From assembly GCA_024336345.1 (NCBI GenBank), contig JANFOG010000011.1, positions 1,403,438 to 1,467,437 of the forward strand: DNA of 64,000 nt, in the 5' to 3' direction. The first letter of the stretch is position 1, and every line of letters begins with the position of its first letter. This DNA comes from Mariannaea sp. PMI_226. Its lineage: Eukaryota; Ascomycota; Sordariomycetes; Hypocreales; Nectriaceae. Of the stretch, positions 1 through 10,214 are shown piece by piece. The position numbers and the translations under genes are program-made. The notes beneath the pieces were generated by a model. The model did no database searches, was not told where the DNA came from, and saw nothing but the letters and a program-made list of their open reading frames with translations.

Positions 1-102
1 AACCACAGTCAATAAATCTCAAAATCTATTTGAAAAGAAGTTCTCGAACACACAGTGCACTCCAAAGACTATCCAGTGAATATAATATTTTAACATTTGA
101 AG

Positions 103-1144
103 ATGGCCAAATTTCAGAAGATTGACACTCACACTCATTGTGTGCCACCCTTTTGGGTAGAGGAAGTGAAGAAAGCGGGAAAAGGACCCATCATCGTAAG
201 CTCCACCAACCCTAACGTAAGCGCTCATTTACTAACACAGTTATGATGTCGACCAGGCCTATGATGAGGAAGAACACCTGAAAGTGATGGAGAGGTGCAA
301 CATCACTAAATCAATTCTAAGCATCTCTTCCCCAGGAACACATCTCTATCCCGGCGCTGAGAACGACAAGGCGGCTCAGAGGCTTGCTCGCCGGTGTAAC
401 GAGTATTTGGCTGAAATCAAGCAAAGGCGACCCGATAAGTTCGGCTTCTTTGCAACGCTGCCTCTTCCATATGTGCAAGGCAGTATTGAAGAAATTGCAT
501 ACGCGCTCGATGAGCTCAATGCAGACGGATTCTGCATCCTCTCAAACCATCACGGAACGTACATAGGCCATGAAATCTACGAACCTGTCTGGGCCGAGCT
601 CAGCCGACGAAAGGCCAAAGTCTTCGTGCATCCAACAATACCTTGCATGCAGGTGGATGGTAAACTCGTCAACGCAATGCCAGCACCAGGGTTTCCCCCG
701 TCAATTTTCGAATTCTTCATCGAGGAAGTTCGCGTTGTACTCGGTCTGTTTTCTACCCGAGCAGTCACGAAGTATCCAGACATGACTTGGATCATAGCCC
801 ACTGTGGAGGCGCCCTGCCCCCCATAGTGGAGCGGTTCTGCAACTTTGGGACCATGATCTTCGGTGGCAAGGAGGAGTTTGCTAGTGATAAGATGAAGGA
901 GATTCTCCAAAAGCAATTCTACTTTGACTTGGCTGGATTTCCTTTGCCAGATCAGATTCATGGACTGCTAAGGCTTGTTGACTCAAGTCGACTCCTCTTT
1001 GGAAGTGATTTTCCCTACACTCGAGCTGATTCGACTGTGCAGCTCTCGGAAATACTGGACGCAGGGCTCGCATCGGCTCTGGGGAATCAAAGCTTGGCGG
1101 AAGCTGCCTGTCTTCATAATGCTGAGAGACTGTTCTCAGAGTGA
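103..1144 (+). CDS. ACMSD-family amidohydrolase (aromatic decarboxylase type)
   Basis: Two exons: start at 103, exon 2 at 257-1144. The donor is either 196 (61-bp intron, 326 aa) or 217 (40-bp intron, 333 aa); both keep the frame. Metal ligands of the amidohydrolase-2/ACMSD fold are visible: HxH at residues 10 and 12, a His in FVHPT, a His in IIAHCGG and the Asp of GSDFPYT near the C-terminus. The segment SILSISSPGTHL is typical of fungal members. Known relatives decarboxylate aminocarboxymuconate semialdehyde, 6-methylsalicylate or related acids with a divalent metal in the cytosol. It is the first of three + strand genes. A decarboxylation role is inferred from the family; the substrate is unknown. 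Confidence 0.88.
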
Positions 1145-1612
1145 GTTTATCATGTCCAAGAAGAAAAATCTAGTAGCGGTCCGATAGCCAACAGCTGGAT
1201 AGTTGAATAATACTCATGTGCAGGCTTATGTATGCCCAACTGCCGTAAAGTAACAAATAGGGTTAGAGCGCCATTCAACGTAGAACTTTTGGGCTTATTT
1301 CGACGTTGATAACTCAAGATATCCTCCTAAGTTCATGCTAATCACATACGATACCGCCTTCATATTCCTTGTAGGCACAATCAGAAGTTGTCCGGACCTA
1401 AATGTGAACCCGACGGAATTCCCCCCACTCCCTTCCAATGCTCAAGAACCCGATATTATGTGGGGAGTATGTCCCAAGCTTACCAGGGCCAAGTATTAAG
1501 AAGCCATATTTAAGCTCGATGATTGGCCTTGAAAGTCTTGCGGAAAGCAATTATTATCTCGATTAAAACCACCACCAGCAACGTTTATCTCACGCAGCCA
1601 TTCATCGATATT
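1145..1612. other. Intergenic: 3' end of decarboxylase, promoter of nitroreductase
   Basis: No gene seen. The only notable element is the GC-rich box at 1414-1431, described separately. Confidence 0.6.
1414..1431 (+). promoter_or_regulatory. CreA-like C-rich box upstream of nitroreductase
   Basis: CGGAATTCCCCCCACTCC, about 180 bp before the nitroreductase ATG. It contains CCCCAC, the complement of GTGGGG, which fits the CreA consensus SYGGRG. A box matching it at 14 of 18 positions lies before the alpha/beta hydrolase (2717-2734). Function is inferred. Confidence 0.4.
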
Positions 1613-2290
1613 ATGACTGCAAAGACATTCCTCGATATTATCGCAACCCGGCGAAGCTTTTATCAGCTGGGCAATAAGTCTCCGATATCTGATATGCGTA
1701 CGGAGGAAGTTATCCGCGAGGTGATTCTGAATGTACCTTCGGCTTTCAACTCACAGACGACTCGGGTGGTCCTGCTAGTCAAACATGAACATATCAAGTT
1801 GTGGGATATTGTGAAGGAAGCTGTCAAGGGGGTTGCGCCAGTCAAGCAGTGGCCTACCACAGAAGCAAAGCTAAACGGTTTTCAAAAGGCTTATGGGACG
1901 GTGAGCTGCCACCCGCCTCGCAAAAAAACAAGCGTGGAAGTTCTTACTGATTGCGACCAGGTTTTGTTCTTTGATGATCGTAGAACTATACACGAGTACC
2001 AAGCCAACTTTCCCTTGTATGCACCCAAGATCCCCACTTGGGCTGCACAGTCCAATGGCATGCATCAACTCGCAATATGGACTGCCTTAGAACAAGAGGG
2101 TCTTGGAGCGAATTTGCAGCACTACAATCCCTTGATCGACGGGAAGATTGCAGCTGAATGGAATATTCCAGGCGAATGGGAGCTGAGTGCGCAGCTTGTC
2201 TTTGGCAATCCGTTGTCTGAACCCAATCCTAAGACGTTCAAGCCTGTAGAGGATAGGTTTAAGACTTATGGTAACGAGTTGCCTAATTAG
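1613..2290 (+). CDS. HBN1/FRM2-type nitroreductase-like flavoprotein
   Basis: Exons 1613-1900 and 1961-2290, giving 205 aa, the usual size for fungal HBN1/FRM2 nitroreductases. The 60-bp intron (gtgagc...gaccag) is in frame and stop-free, so it can be misread as coding; removing it gives the family junction GTVLFFDD. Visible family features are the N-terminal RRSFYQLGNKSPI flavin-contact region, the NVPSAFNSQTTR segment, and WAAQSNGMHQLAIWTALEQEGLGANLQHYNP near the C-terminus. Such proteins bind FMN and reduce nitro or quinone groups or act in redox sensing. The gene lies between a decarboxylase and an alpha/beta hydrolase on the same strand, which suggests a detoxification or catabolic step. 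The substrate cannot be read from sequence. Confidence 0.87.
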   Translation: MTAKTFLDIIATRRSFYQLGNKSPISDMRTEEVIREVILNVPSAFNSQTTRVVLLVKHEHIKLWDIVKEAVKGVAPVKQWPTTEAKLNGFQKAYGTVSCHPPRKKTSVEVLTDCDQVLFFDDRRTIHEYQANFPLYAPKIPTWAAQSNGMHQLAIWTALEQEGLGANLQHYNPLIDGKIAAEWNIPGEWELSAQLVFGNPLSEPNPKTFKPVEDRFKTYGNELPN

Positions 2291-2592
2291 ATAGCCACAC
2301 GAATTCTCATAGATAAATTTGCCTGTTGGTAAATGTTACCAAACTAGGACCTTCAGTTCCCTACAAGCTGTCTGTGCGATACGTGGGGTTGAGGCGTGTT
2401 TGGCCATTGGATCTATCATAACTAGTCTACTCAAAGGTGAGTTGAGAACATGACCTGGCCGGATTTCCAGCCTTCCTTCGTCTCCCAGATGAGCCGGTGA
2501 TTGACGTGAGTGGCCGAGTTTCACGCTAATTTGATCGTGGTGGAAAGCCAAAGTGACAAAATGCCATTGTTATTTCTCGACAAGGAGCGGTC

Positions 2593-2614
2593 CGCCGAAC
2601 TAATCAGTTCGGCG
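2593..2614. promoter_or_regulatory. Perfect palindrome CGCCGAACT-N4-AGTTCGGCG, candidate operator
   Basis: Arms 2593-2601 and 2606-2614 are perfect complements around AATC. The half-site GCCGAACT recurs at 2632-2639, and AGTTCGG occurs at 7144-7150 upstream of the resident regulator gene. It contains inverted CCG/CGG triplets (CCG-N12-CGG), the kind of target Zn2Cys6 proteins bind. The regulator assignment is inference. Confidence 0.45.
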
Positions 2615-2716
2615 ATACCGTTGTGCGAAAGGCCGAACTCCGGGTTGTGGGGCATGCGACAAGTGACGGCAATATATTAGCACCCTGCGGGGGACAATAT
2701 CAGGTCCCGCAAGCAT

Positions 2717-2734
2717 CGGATTCTCCCCCACTCC
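2717..2734 (+). promoter_or_regulatory. CreA-like C-rich box upstream of alpha/beta hydrolase
   Basis: CGGATTCTCCCCCACTCC, about 227 bp before the ATG at 2961. It shares CGGA and CCCCCACTCC with the nitroreductase box. Confidence 0.4.
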
Positions 2735-2960
2735 ATAACTGATGGGTCATTACCAAACCCTTCCTATGTGGTTAGTTGGCTCATGTGTCGGGAATGTCCC
2801 CAGAGCAGGAATGCATGTCGTACTCCATGCTTCGGTGGCTGGCTAGTGACGCGATGTACATATCCTGCTACAAAGACAGTGCTATTATACGTGTCCAGCT
2901 TAGAGTTTCACCCTGCCATTGCCACCGCGAGAATAGCAGCACTCAATCTACTGACACACA

Positions 2961-3803
2961 ATGTCATCATCTATGATTGAAAACGTTCAGCATACACATC
3001 TTTTGGTAGAAAACGAGGGCGCGATTATTAGGACTTGGTCACGGGGGAATGGACCGCTCCTTATCCTCATTCCGGGAGGTGGAGGCACTGGCGAATGCTT
3101 CAACAAGGCTATGCCTGGTTTGAGCAGGTATTACACCGTGGTCGCTTACGATAGACGAGGGAATGGCCAAAGTACCGTCGAAAAACCCCGAGTCCTGAAT
3201 CCACTGGAATCTGCACGCGATATAGTGGCAATCGTGAAAGCTATGGGGCGTACAAAAGCTTTCTTGTTTGGCACCAGCAGTGGCGGAATTTTCGCCCTAC
3301 AAGTAGCACAAAGTTACCCACAATATGTTGATGGTGTTGTACTCCACGAGGTACCCATCGTCAGCATCTTACCCGAGGAGCACATCAAAAGAGTAGACTC
3401 TGGGTACGACGTCTTCCAGACCTATCTTGAAAAGGGAGCAGAAGCTGCCCTACGAGCTTTCAGAGCTTCAGTGTCGGGGACTCCGGTCGAACCCGCTCCC
3501 GCAGACAGACCTACGGATCCCAACGCTCCGCCTCACCGACTGGAGTACTTCTTCAAATACGAATTCATCATATTCATGACATACACTCCCAACATGAGTG
3601 CCGTTAAAGCCAATGGTGTCCCAGTTGTAACAGTGGAAGGTATAGGAAGTAAGGGAGTGTTTCACGCTGTTTCAGCAAAAATACAGTCGGATATACTAGG
3701 TTGTCGCCACGTGGTATGGTCGGGTGCACATGCGCCATTCATTGAGGATGCAGAGATATTTGGTGACGATTTACACAAAACCATTCTGATGTTGCAAACT
3801 TAG
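2961..3803 (+). CDS. Alpha/beta hydrolase
   Basis: Intronless, 280 aa. The oxyanion-hole region is LIPGGGGTG (residues 37-44). The nucleophile elbow G-T-S-S-G-G puts the likely nucleophile at Ser106. The C-terminal catalytic His is probably His257 in GAHAPF. The fold family is clear, with an early strand VVAYDRRGNGQS; the family covers esterases, C-C hydrolases and haloperoxidase-like enzymes, so the reaction is open. No signal peptide is seen, so it is probably cytosolic. It lies downstream of the decarboxylase and nitroreductase on the same strand, with its own promoter carrying a palindrome and a CreA-like box. It faces the sugar transporter tail to tail. Confidence 0.88.
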   Translation: MSSSMIENVQHTHLLVENEGAIIRTWSRGNGPLLILIPGGGGTGECFNKAMPGLSRYYTVVAYDRRGNGQSTVEKPRVLNPLESARDIVAIVKAMGRTKAFLFGTSSGGIFALQVAQSYPQYVDGVVLHEVPIVSILPEEHIKRVDSGYDVFQTYLEKGAEAALRAFRASVSGTPVEPAPADRPTDPNAPPHRLEYFFKYEFIIFMTYTPNMSAVKANGVPVVTVEGIGSKGVFHAVSAKIQSDILGCRHVVWSGAHAPFIEDAEIFGDDLHKTILMLQT

Positions 3804-4285
3804 GCTGCGCAGATACGCGCAGAAAAAAAAAAGGAAAACCTAGGACAGAACGGCAGGTAGAAGCGGTACGCAGGCTAGCTTCGATGGGAACAAGAAAAAT
3901 TTGAGCCCTGTCTCGTAATGATTTGGATCTCTGATGAATTCTGGATCTTATTACAAACAATGTTTTCAAATAATGCAGCCAAAAATAAACCTCTTCCAGC
4001 TCGTGATAAGGTCATGATAGCTCTTTATCTACATTTGATTGGGCAGTGTGGTATTGACACTGATCCCTCCACTGAGTATTCTAGAGATTCCAAATTGATA
4101 TACAAACGCTACACTACAGATAGGCTGGTTGGAATAATCCACTAGGTGCATTGAGAGTTGTCTATAATTGCATGTTTTATGCTTGTCAATGTACATACAG
4201 GCTCTCTATCTTGCCTCAAGAGACATTCGACATCTGTTACAACAATTTATAGACTCTGGGCTGCTCTGCCCGGGGAACTAATCGT
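3804..4285. other. Convergent intergenic region
   Basis: Shared 3' region of the alpha/beta hydrolase (+) and the MFS gene (-). A 75-codon ORF at 3918-4145 has no recognisable feature. No gene supported. Confidence 0.55.
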
Positions 4286-5914
4286 TTAGTCATCCTTCGG
4301 CCCAATCTCTCCAGACGCAATCTTCTTATTCCGCTTGAGCGATGTCTTCCAAGGCTTCCTTCCAGACGCAAAATAGTCATCAATTTGCTCTAATGTGAGA
4401 CAAGCGGTCTCGGGGAAAATAAACCACAGGATGATCAATGTGACCGCTTCGACACCGAAGTAGAAGTAGCCGACATTCGTGCCCATGTTGCCGTATTGAG
4501 GATTGATCATGTAAGGGGTCCAGAAATTTGTAGCAAAGATGAAGATATTCGTGACGACCATGACGAACGCTTGCCCGACCGCACGATCACGAACAGAGTG
4601 CATTTCGGCTGAAGCTACCCAATGCGCAGAAGCGGTGAAGGCACCATAGATATATGCAAAAAGCACAAGAAATGCGACTTCCGTGTTGCGCACGTTGTTA
4701 CCATGACTTCGACCGGAACTCACAGCAGAAAAGATGAGCATGCAAGTCATCATGCCCAGATATCCGATTATCATGGACATACGTCGCCCGATTAGTTCCA
4801 CCAAAAAAGGACCACAAATAAGACCGACGAATAGGCCCCCGTTGATGGTGATGCTTATTTCAATGCTGTTGCTGAAACCTCCGAGTTGTTGAAAAAAGAT
4901 GGCAGCATAGGTGAAAATGAAGAAAGTGCCACAGAGACCGGCGCCGACATTAATAGCCAAGGCAGTGAGAGTGCGACGGATAAACTTTCGATGGAAAATC
5001 GTAGCCCAATGACGTCCAGCACTCATCTTCTGCGTTTCTTCAATGGCTAGCTGCACATCGAGAATTTGGGACGTGACTTCGCTCGAGTCTGGATCGACCC
5101 TGTAAAGAGCTGCAAAAGCCTTTCGAGCCCGGGGGATTTTATTCTTGTTCACAAGCCATCGAGGAGACTCGGGGAAAAAGAACATGGCGAGGCCAAATCC
5201 TAGGCCCGTAGGAACCTGCAATAGAATAGGGATCTTCCATGACCACGAGGTTGTAAGTTTTTCAGTGCCGTAGCAGACCGCTCCGACCACGAGACTGCCA
5301 ACACCGGATCCTGTAGCGAACAAGGTGATCAGGAGGCCTCGAGTTCTTGGGGGAGAACACTCGACAGCAAACGTGATGCTAGAACTCTGAAGATGACCAA
5401 GACCGATGGCGCCGATACATTTGCAAGCGATGTATGCGACGAGGTTTCCAGTGGTGCCAATCATGCCCGCTGCTCCTACAATGACCCAAAGGCAACCGAA
5501 CTGCACGGAAGATCGTGTACCAAGATAATTGGCTGTGAAACCGGACATCAAGGCGCCGACAGCCATGAAAAGAAGGTAGATGGAGCTGCTAAGAGACTGC
5601 TCGGTGGCCGTGAGCTTGCAGGTTTCTACGCCGTGTTCGGTAACGCAGTGCCCAAAGTCGCGATTAAAAGCTTGCATGACGAGAACGTAGCCGGTATATT
5701 GAAGGTCGAAATTGACGAGAAATCCGGCGAGGCCGGTATAAAAGCCAAGCACCACGATGATCCAGGTGGTCTTGTGAAGAGGGGACCCTGCAGCCACATG
5801 GTGGTTTTCGACCAGCTCGACATGATCAATGTCATGTTTTTCGCCCTGGGGTATGTCACCAATCTCGAAACCCTCGTGATGGGTGTTACCTGTCTGCTGG
5901 TTTGGGTCTTCCAT
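4286..5914 (-). CDS. MFS sugar porter family transporter
   Basis: Intronless, 542 aa, with the hydrophobic pattern of a 12-helix MFS protein. Sugar-porter signatures are present: PESPRWLVNKNK after TM6, a loop GRRMSM after TM8, and PETACLTLEQID after TM12. The cytosolic N-terminus (about 60 residues) is acidic and histidine-rich. These proteins move hexoses, disaccharides or sugar-like acids across the plasma membrane by H+ symport or facilitation. The region upstream (6203-6220) has a C-rich box like those of neighbouring genes. Family assignment is firm; substrate unknown. Antisense ORFs within it are shadows. Confidence 0.92.
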   Translation of the reverse strand: MEDPNQQTGNTHHEGFEIGDIPQGEKHDIDHVELVENHHVAAGSPLHKTTWIIVVLGFYTGLAGFLVNFDLQYTGYVLVMQAFNRDFGHCVTEHGVETCKLTATEQSLSSSIYLLFMAVGALMSGFTANYLGTRSSVQFGCLWVIVGAAGMIGTTGNLVAYIACKCIGAIGLGHLQSSSITFAVECSPPRTRGLLITLFATGSGVGSLVVGAVCYGTEKLTTSWSWKIPILLQVPTGLGFGLAMFFFPESPRWLVNKNKIPRARKAFAALYRVDPDSSEVTSQILDVQLAIEETQKMSAGRHWATIFHRKFIRRTLTALAINVGAGLCGTFFIFTYAAIFFQQLGGFSNSIEISITINGGLFVGLICGPFLVELIGRRMSMIIGYLGMMTCMLIFSAVSSGRSHGNNVRNTEVAFLVLFAYIYGAFTASAHWVASAEMHSVRDRAVGQAFVMVVTNIFIFATNFWTPYMINPQYGNMGTNVGYFYFGVEAVTLIILWFIFPETACLTLEQIDDYFASGRKPWKTSLKRNKKIASGEIGPKDD

Positions 5915-7359
5915 GATGCTGGCCGTGGCGTCGATGAAGTAGTATGAACTTGCTCAAGACGGCGAATGGGTCATGCGGTGAGGTTCGTGTGATTTAATAG
6001 AGCCGAGTTGGACTGGGAGGAGAGGAGAGAGAGGAGCATTATTTGTAGAAGTTTGGTTGAAAGGTGCTTTTGTGCCATCTCAGTCTCATAGTTGAGGTGT
6101 TATACAATCTTGGCTTGACATGAATAGGGTAAATGAGAGTTTGGCATGGCAATGTTGCTTTGCAGTCGGGAGAATGTTGCGGGGAAGTTCTGGGGAAATC
6201 ATGGAGATCCCCCCACCTCCACACCTCCATCGCTCCCCTTTGTAGCCTAGCACAACCTTCTTCTTGTTCCCCTTGCAAGTAACACCTCAACTCACAGCTT
6301 GATCGTCTAGACGAGATTAACACCAATAGGAACAGGGACTAGCCGATTAACTCATCTCTTTGTGAAGGCGGCTGTGTAGTGTGATCGTCAACATACACCA
6401 AGTATCTGCCGGCCTTTCGCCTATGCTACAGCTGTACCGAGCAGCTTAAGTACGGCTCCCTAAGCTCTGTCTGAAATCATACATGCTAGGGATCAGCTGT
6501 TTTGCTCTTCGTAGCTTCTGCACAGACTTCCCAATCCACATCACATCCTTTAGTTTAATGGCAAGCTTGCTTGATGGGTGGTGATATGATGATATGCGCA
6601 GTCGTTCTTAATTTTTTTTATTTTATTTTTTCCTGTGTTCTTGGCTTGAGCTGCCTTGGTGAGGGTAAGATATATAAACACGGTAAGGCTGAAACTGGAC
6701 TACTCTGAGTATCTGATTCCACTGTCCAACCGCCAATGAACCCGTCGGTACTCTCCAGAGGCTTAAGGCCAACAGAAGCTGACCTTTGTTTGAGCGTACG
6801 TGAAGGAGCATCTGAGAATACTAGCAAGTAGCCTTTCTAGCGTAGCTCTGAGATGGGACCGTCAGGGCATATTTATGGGATTGGGATGGACGTCGTCAAG
6901 GGTCTGATTGCCGGAGCCAATTTAACTAGGTAGTTATGCCTACCTATCTCTAGTCGATCCGATATCAACTCGTAATTCAGCTTCGACAAGCTGGAGAGCA
7001 TGCGGGAGACCAGGAGGGACGTTCTGGACCCTCATCCGGCGCGATCCTCACGGCGCTCGCTGCGTATTCCTTTCCTATTTGGGACATCTCGGATTACTCC
7101 CCACACTGAATGTCCCGGCCGTTCGAACTGGGCGGAGCGCATTAGTTCGGGGTTACTAGTCCGTAATCGCACATCGCGGCCGCGCAATACGCGGGGCAGC
7201 AGTTCATCCTCCAACAGTTCCCCGGCACTGTCTAGCTCTTCCCCGCGACCCATATTTTGCTCTCTTCTCGGGCCTTGACTGGCACCAACCTACCTGACGA
7301 CATCTTCGAAGGAATGTGTCAAAAGCTCATGATGCTGCGTTTCCCCCTCACTTTTCACC
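5915..7359. other. Long divergent promoter between sugar MFS and regulator
   Basis: 1.4 kb without a supported gene. A CreA-like box lies at 6203-6220. A GC-rich stretch at about 7000-7260 just upstream of the regulator carries GCCGTTCGAACT and AGTTCGG elements. A 92-codon ORF (7000-7278) is low-complexity (Ser/Arg rich) and could at most be an upstream ORF in the regulator leader. Confidence 0.5.
6203..6220 (-). promoter_or_regulatory. CreA-like C-rich box upstream of sugar MFS
   Basis: Reads GGAGATCCCCCCACCTCC on the + strand, about 290 bp upstream of the transporter start. It resembles the boxes at 1414 and 2717. Two further GGGGAA runs lie within 40 bp. Confidence 0.3.
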
Positions 7360-10100
7360 ATGAAGCCCCAAACCACCGACATGGAGCCTCAGGTCCAAGT
7401 TCAAACTCCGCAAGACTCGGTCGCAGCCACTACTCCTCCTCCTCCGGCCAAGGACCACCGACATGTTTGTTCCTACTGTCAAGCGAGCTTCCGACGTGAT
7501 GAACACCTGCAGCGTCACATCAGAATACGTGAGTCCTGTGCTCTCTTTTTCAAAGCACCAATTCAAAAGAATCGGAGGCGACAGGCGGATATAGTGACTG
7601 ACAACCCACAGATACGGGGGAGAAGAAGTATCGGTGTCCCTGCAAGATGACATTTGCGAGAAAGTTTGTCTCTATCCTGCCCTATTATTCAGGATATGAC
7701 TGACTCGTTTCATCTAGCGATGTGTTTATTCGGCACATGCGCATCTGCCGTCCCGATCTCAGCGAGAAAATTCAAAATTCCGTGCGCAAGACGCGCTCAC
7801 TCAACAAAACCAAGCGAGCCTGCGACGCGTGCGCCAAGGCCAAGGCCAAGTGCAATTATCGAATTCCATGTGACCGGTGCAGTGCCAAGTCGATCAAGTG
7901 CGACAAGACCAGACAAGGCTACGAGGATCCTTATGCCATCTACAGCATCGCGACTCCACCTACAATGCCTCCCACAGCCGCCGAAATAGAACCTCAAAAG
8001 ATATCTGAACATGATTTCGAAGCCGATCACATCGCTATTGACAATGGTGTCGAGTTTTGTCACCCCATCGTCACGATTCCGCCGGTGGACCCCAGTCTCC
8101 AACCAATATCAGAAGCAATCTGCATTTCAGAGAGCGGAACAAGCATGTCTCAGGAAGTTTCCGATAATAGCCAAAACGCCATGGTGGCTCTCGTGCTACC
8201 TCCGTCCCCCCAGATGACACAAGAGCAAGACAACTCTCCAATTTTCATGGATCATACAAGCATACTGACAGAGTATGATCCTGCCGGGAACCACTGTGGC
8301 CTTGGGTTAGACTCAGACCATGTGTCTCTACACCTTGCCTGCATTGAGAATCTTGATCTGTTGTTGAATCCGCAAATCCAATACGAAGCCATGCAAGGTA
8401 CTCCATGCGTAAGATAGCATGTAGCAACGATATCCAAGGCTAACAAACATCCTAGGATATGACTTCTTCTCTTTTCAGCAGATGCCAACGCAACTTATCA
8501 GTAATGGTGGCTTCTCATTGGAACGATTAGACCCTCTACGCCAAAAATGCGAGGACATCATCGAGCTCCTAAAGCGAGCCAATTCGCATGGCAATGATGA
8601 AATAATATACACATACATCACCCGGGAAAACTTGGTTCATCTAACTCACCTCTACGGGAAAAATTTCCAGCAAAATATGTCAATTATACATGCGCCAACC
8701 TTTGATATGGCCAAATCAGAGCCCACTTTGTTGTTGGCCGTGATGCTAGTGGGCGCTTGTTATTCTCCAGAGACCATCCCAGCATCAGATGTAGTCAAAC
8801 TAGCCAGACGGCTTCTTACCGCCATAGCCCTAGAACCAGTTGGTATACCCATGATATTCTGTGGAAGAGAAAACTAACATGTGACGTAAGGATGAAACTG
8901 AAATGGGTTGCCCTTCGATTGCCCTCATCCAGGCGGGGGTATTAGTTTGTTGTGTCCTGAGCTGCTCCAATGACCGCGCAGCCTTGCGATCTGTTCGGTT
9001 GAGCGTAGCCAGAAACATCTCGGTACGAGCTTCCTCTTTTTCTCGACATAGCTTGGAAAGCTAACTGGCATGGCATCCAGATGTGCGAACGAGCCGGGCT
9101 CTTAGATCCAGTGGAACCGGTCGATTACAGCGCATTGACCGAGGAAACGTTCGATTGGAACCTATGGATTCAACAGGAGTCTGGCAAGAGGTGAGTCAAG
9201 AATTATGTTGGGTCACTCCTTATTTTCAATGCTAACAAAGCCAAAGGCTTGCCTGTGAGACCTTCTGTCAAAATATGGCCCACTGTATCTTCTTAGGCAG
9301 AGCTCCCGATTTTGACCCTTGCTACTTTCATGTCGAACTGCCGACGTACGAACGTTGCTGGGAGGCCGGAACCGCTGTTGAGTGTTTAAAAAACTTACAA
9401 AGCCTTCCACGGCCCATGAGAGTCTCTACGGCGATGACGATGCTTCTTTCATGGCCTGATGCAGACGCTCCGCTGTTCGAAGCATCCGGCTTCGGCATGT
9501 TTGTCTTGATAAATGGTAGCTATCCCCGGCAGTAATCCAGTATAATAATGGATTTTGAGACTCATTTATTTGGCAGCTCTTCATTTCTGCCTCCATCAGG
9601 CGACTCAGGTTGACAAGGATACGTCACGATACTTGTCTGTTATACCAGATATTGACAGCGCATATGCCATCAAGCGTTTGAAGGAAGACTTCACGGGTCC
9701 TAATATCACGGCGATAGCTGACAAAGCACTCAAATTGCACGCATCTCTCGTCATTAGGAGAGTAGACAACGCTTTGAATGTTTGGCGTTCCACATGGGAC
9801 ATGCGCAGCAACCGCGACAGCAAGCATGAGAACTGCACGTTCAAAGGCGACCCGCTACCCTTTTGGTGGTTGGCAAAGCTCTACTTGCTATTGCACTACC
9901 ACGGCCACGTGTTACAACCGGACAGCGAGTATGCAAGTCCCAGAGCAGAAGCCCCAGACAACAAAGGGAAAAGTATGATTCAGAAGAAGGTCGTCGAATG
10001 GTTGTCTAGTTTCCGCGGTAGGAAGCTCAAGTTAGATGCTGAGACAGAGAACTGGCTTCCCGAGCTGATGCAACTGACGCACGAGGATGTCATCCAGTGA
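7360..10100 (+). CDS. Transcription factor with C2H2 fingers plus Zn2Cys6 cluster and fungal_trans domain
   Basis: Eight exons: 7360-7528, 7612-7663, 7718-8408, 8479-8838, 8891-9022, 9081-9190, 9247-9515, 9577-10100; 768 aa. Splicing restores finger 1 (C37, C40, H53, H57) with a HTGEKK linker, then an atypical finger 2 (C65-x-C67 ... H80-x3-C84). A Zn2Cys6 cluster follows at C109, C112, C119, C125, C128, C135 with normal spacing. The middle region contains the fungal_trans landmarks FGKNFQQNMSIIHAPTF-like, ALIQAGVLVCCVLSCS and ARNISMCERAGLL. The exon 4 donor (GTTGGT at 8839) is weak, so that junction is the least certain. Likely a nuclear activator of the surrounding cluster. Its own upstream region carries half-sites of the 2593-2614 palindrome, which would allow autoregulation (inference). 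Confidence 0.85.
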
Positions 10101-10214
10101 AGATCTCTTCGGATCGTCAATAGGGAGCAATTACATATTAATTCACAAAAGCTTCTACCAGGGCCAGACGGCGACTTCTTTCCTTGTATGCCCACGCAGC
10201 GGTGCCGCGATGCC

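Larger units (their letters stand above)
2291..2960. other. Intergenic: promoter of alpha/beta hydrolase
   Basis: No gene supported. It holds a 9-bp-arm palindrome (2593-2614), a third copy of the same half-site (2632-2639) and a CreA-like box (2717-2734). Confidence 0.6.

Noticed and set aside
5393..5947. 184-codon + strand ORF
   Set aside because: Antisense shadow of the sugar MFS gene, which has clear family motifs.
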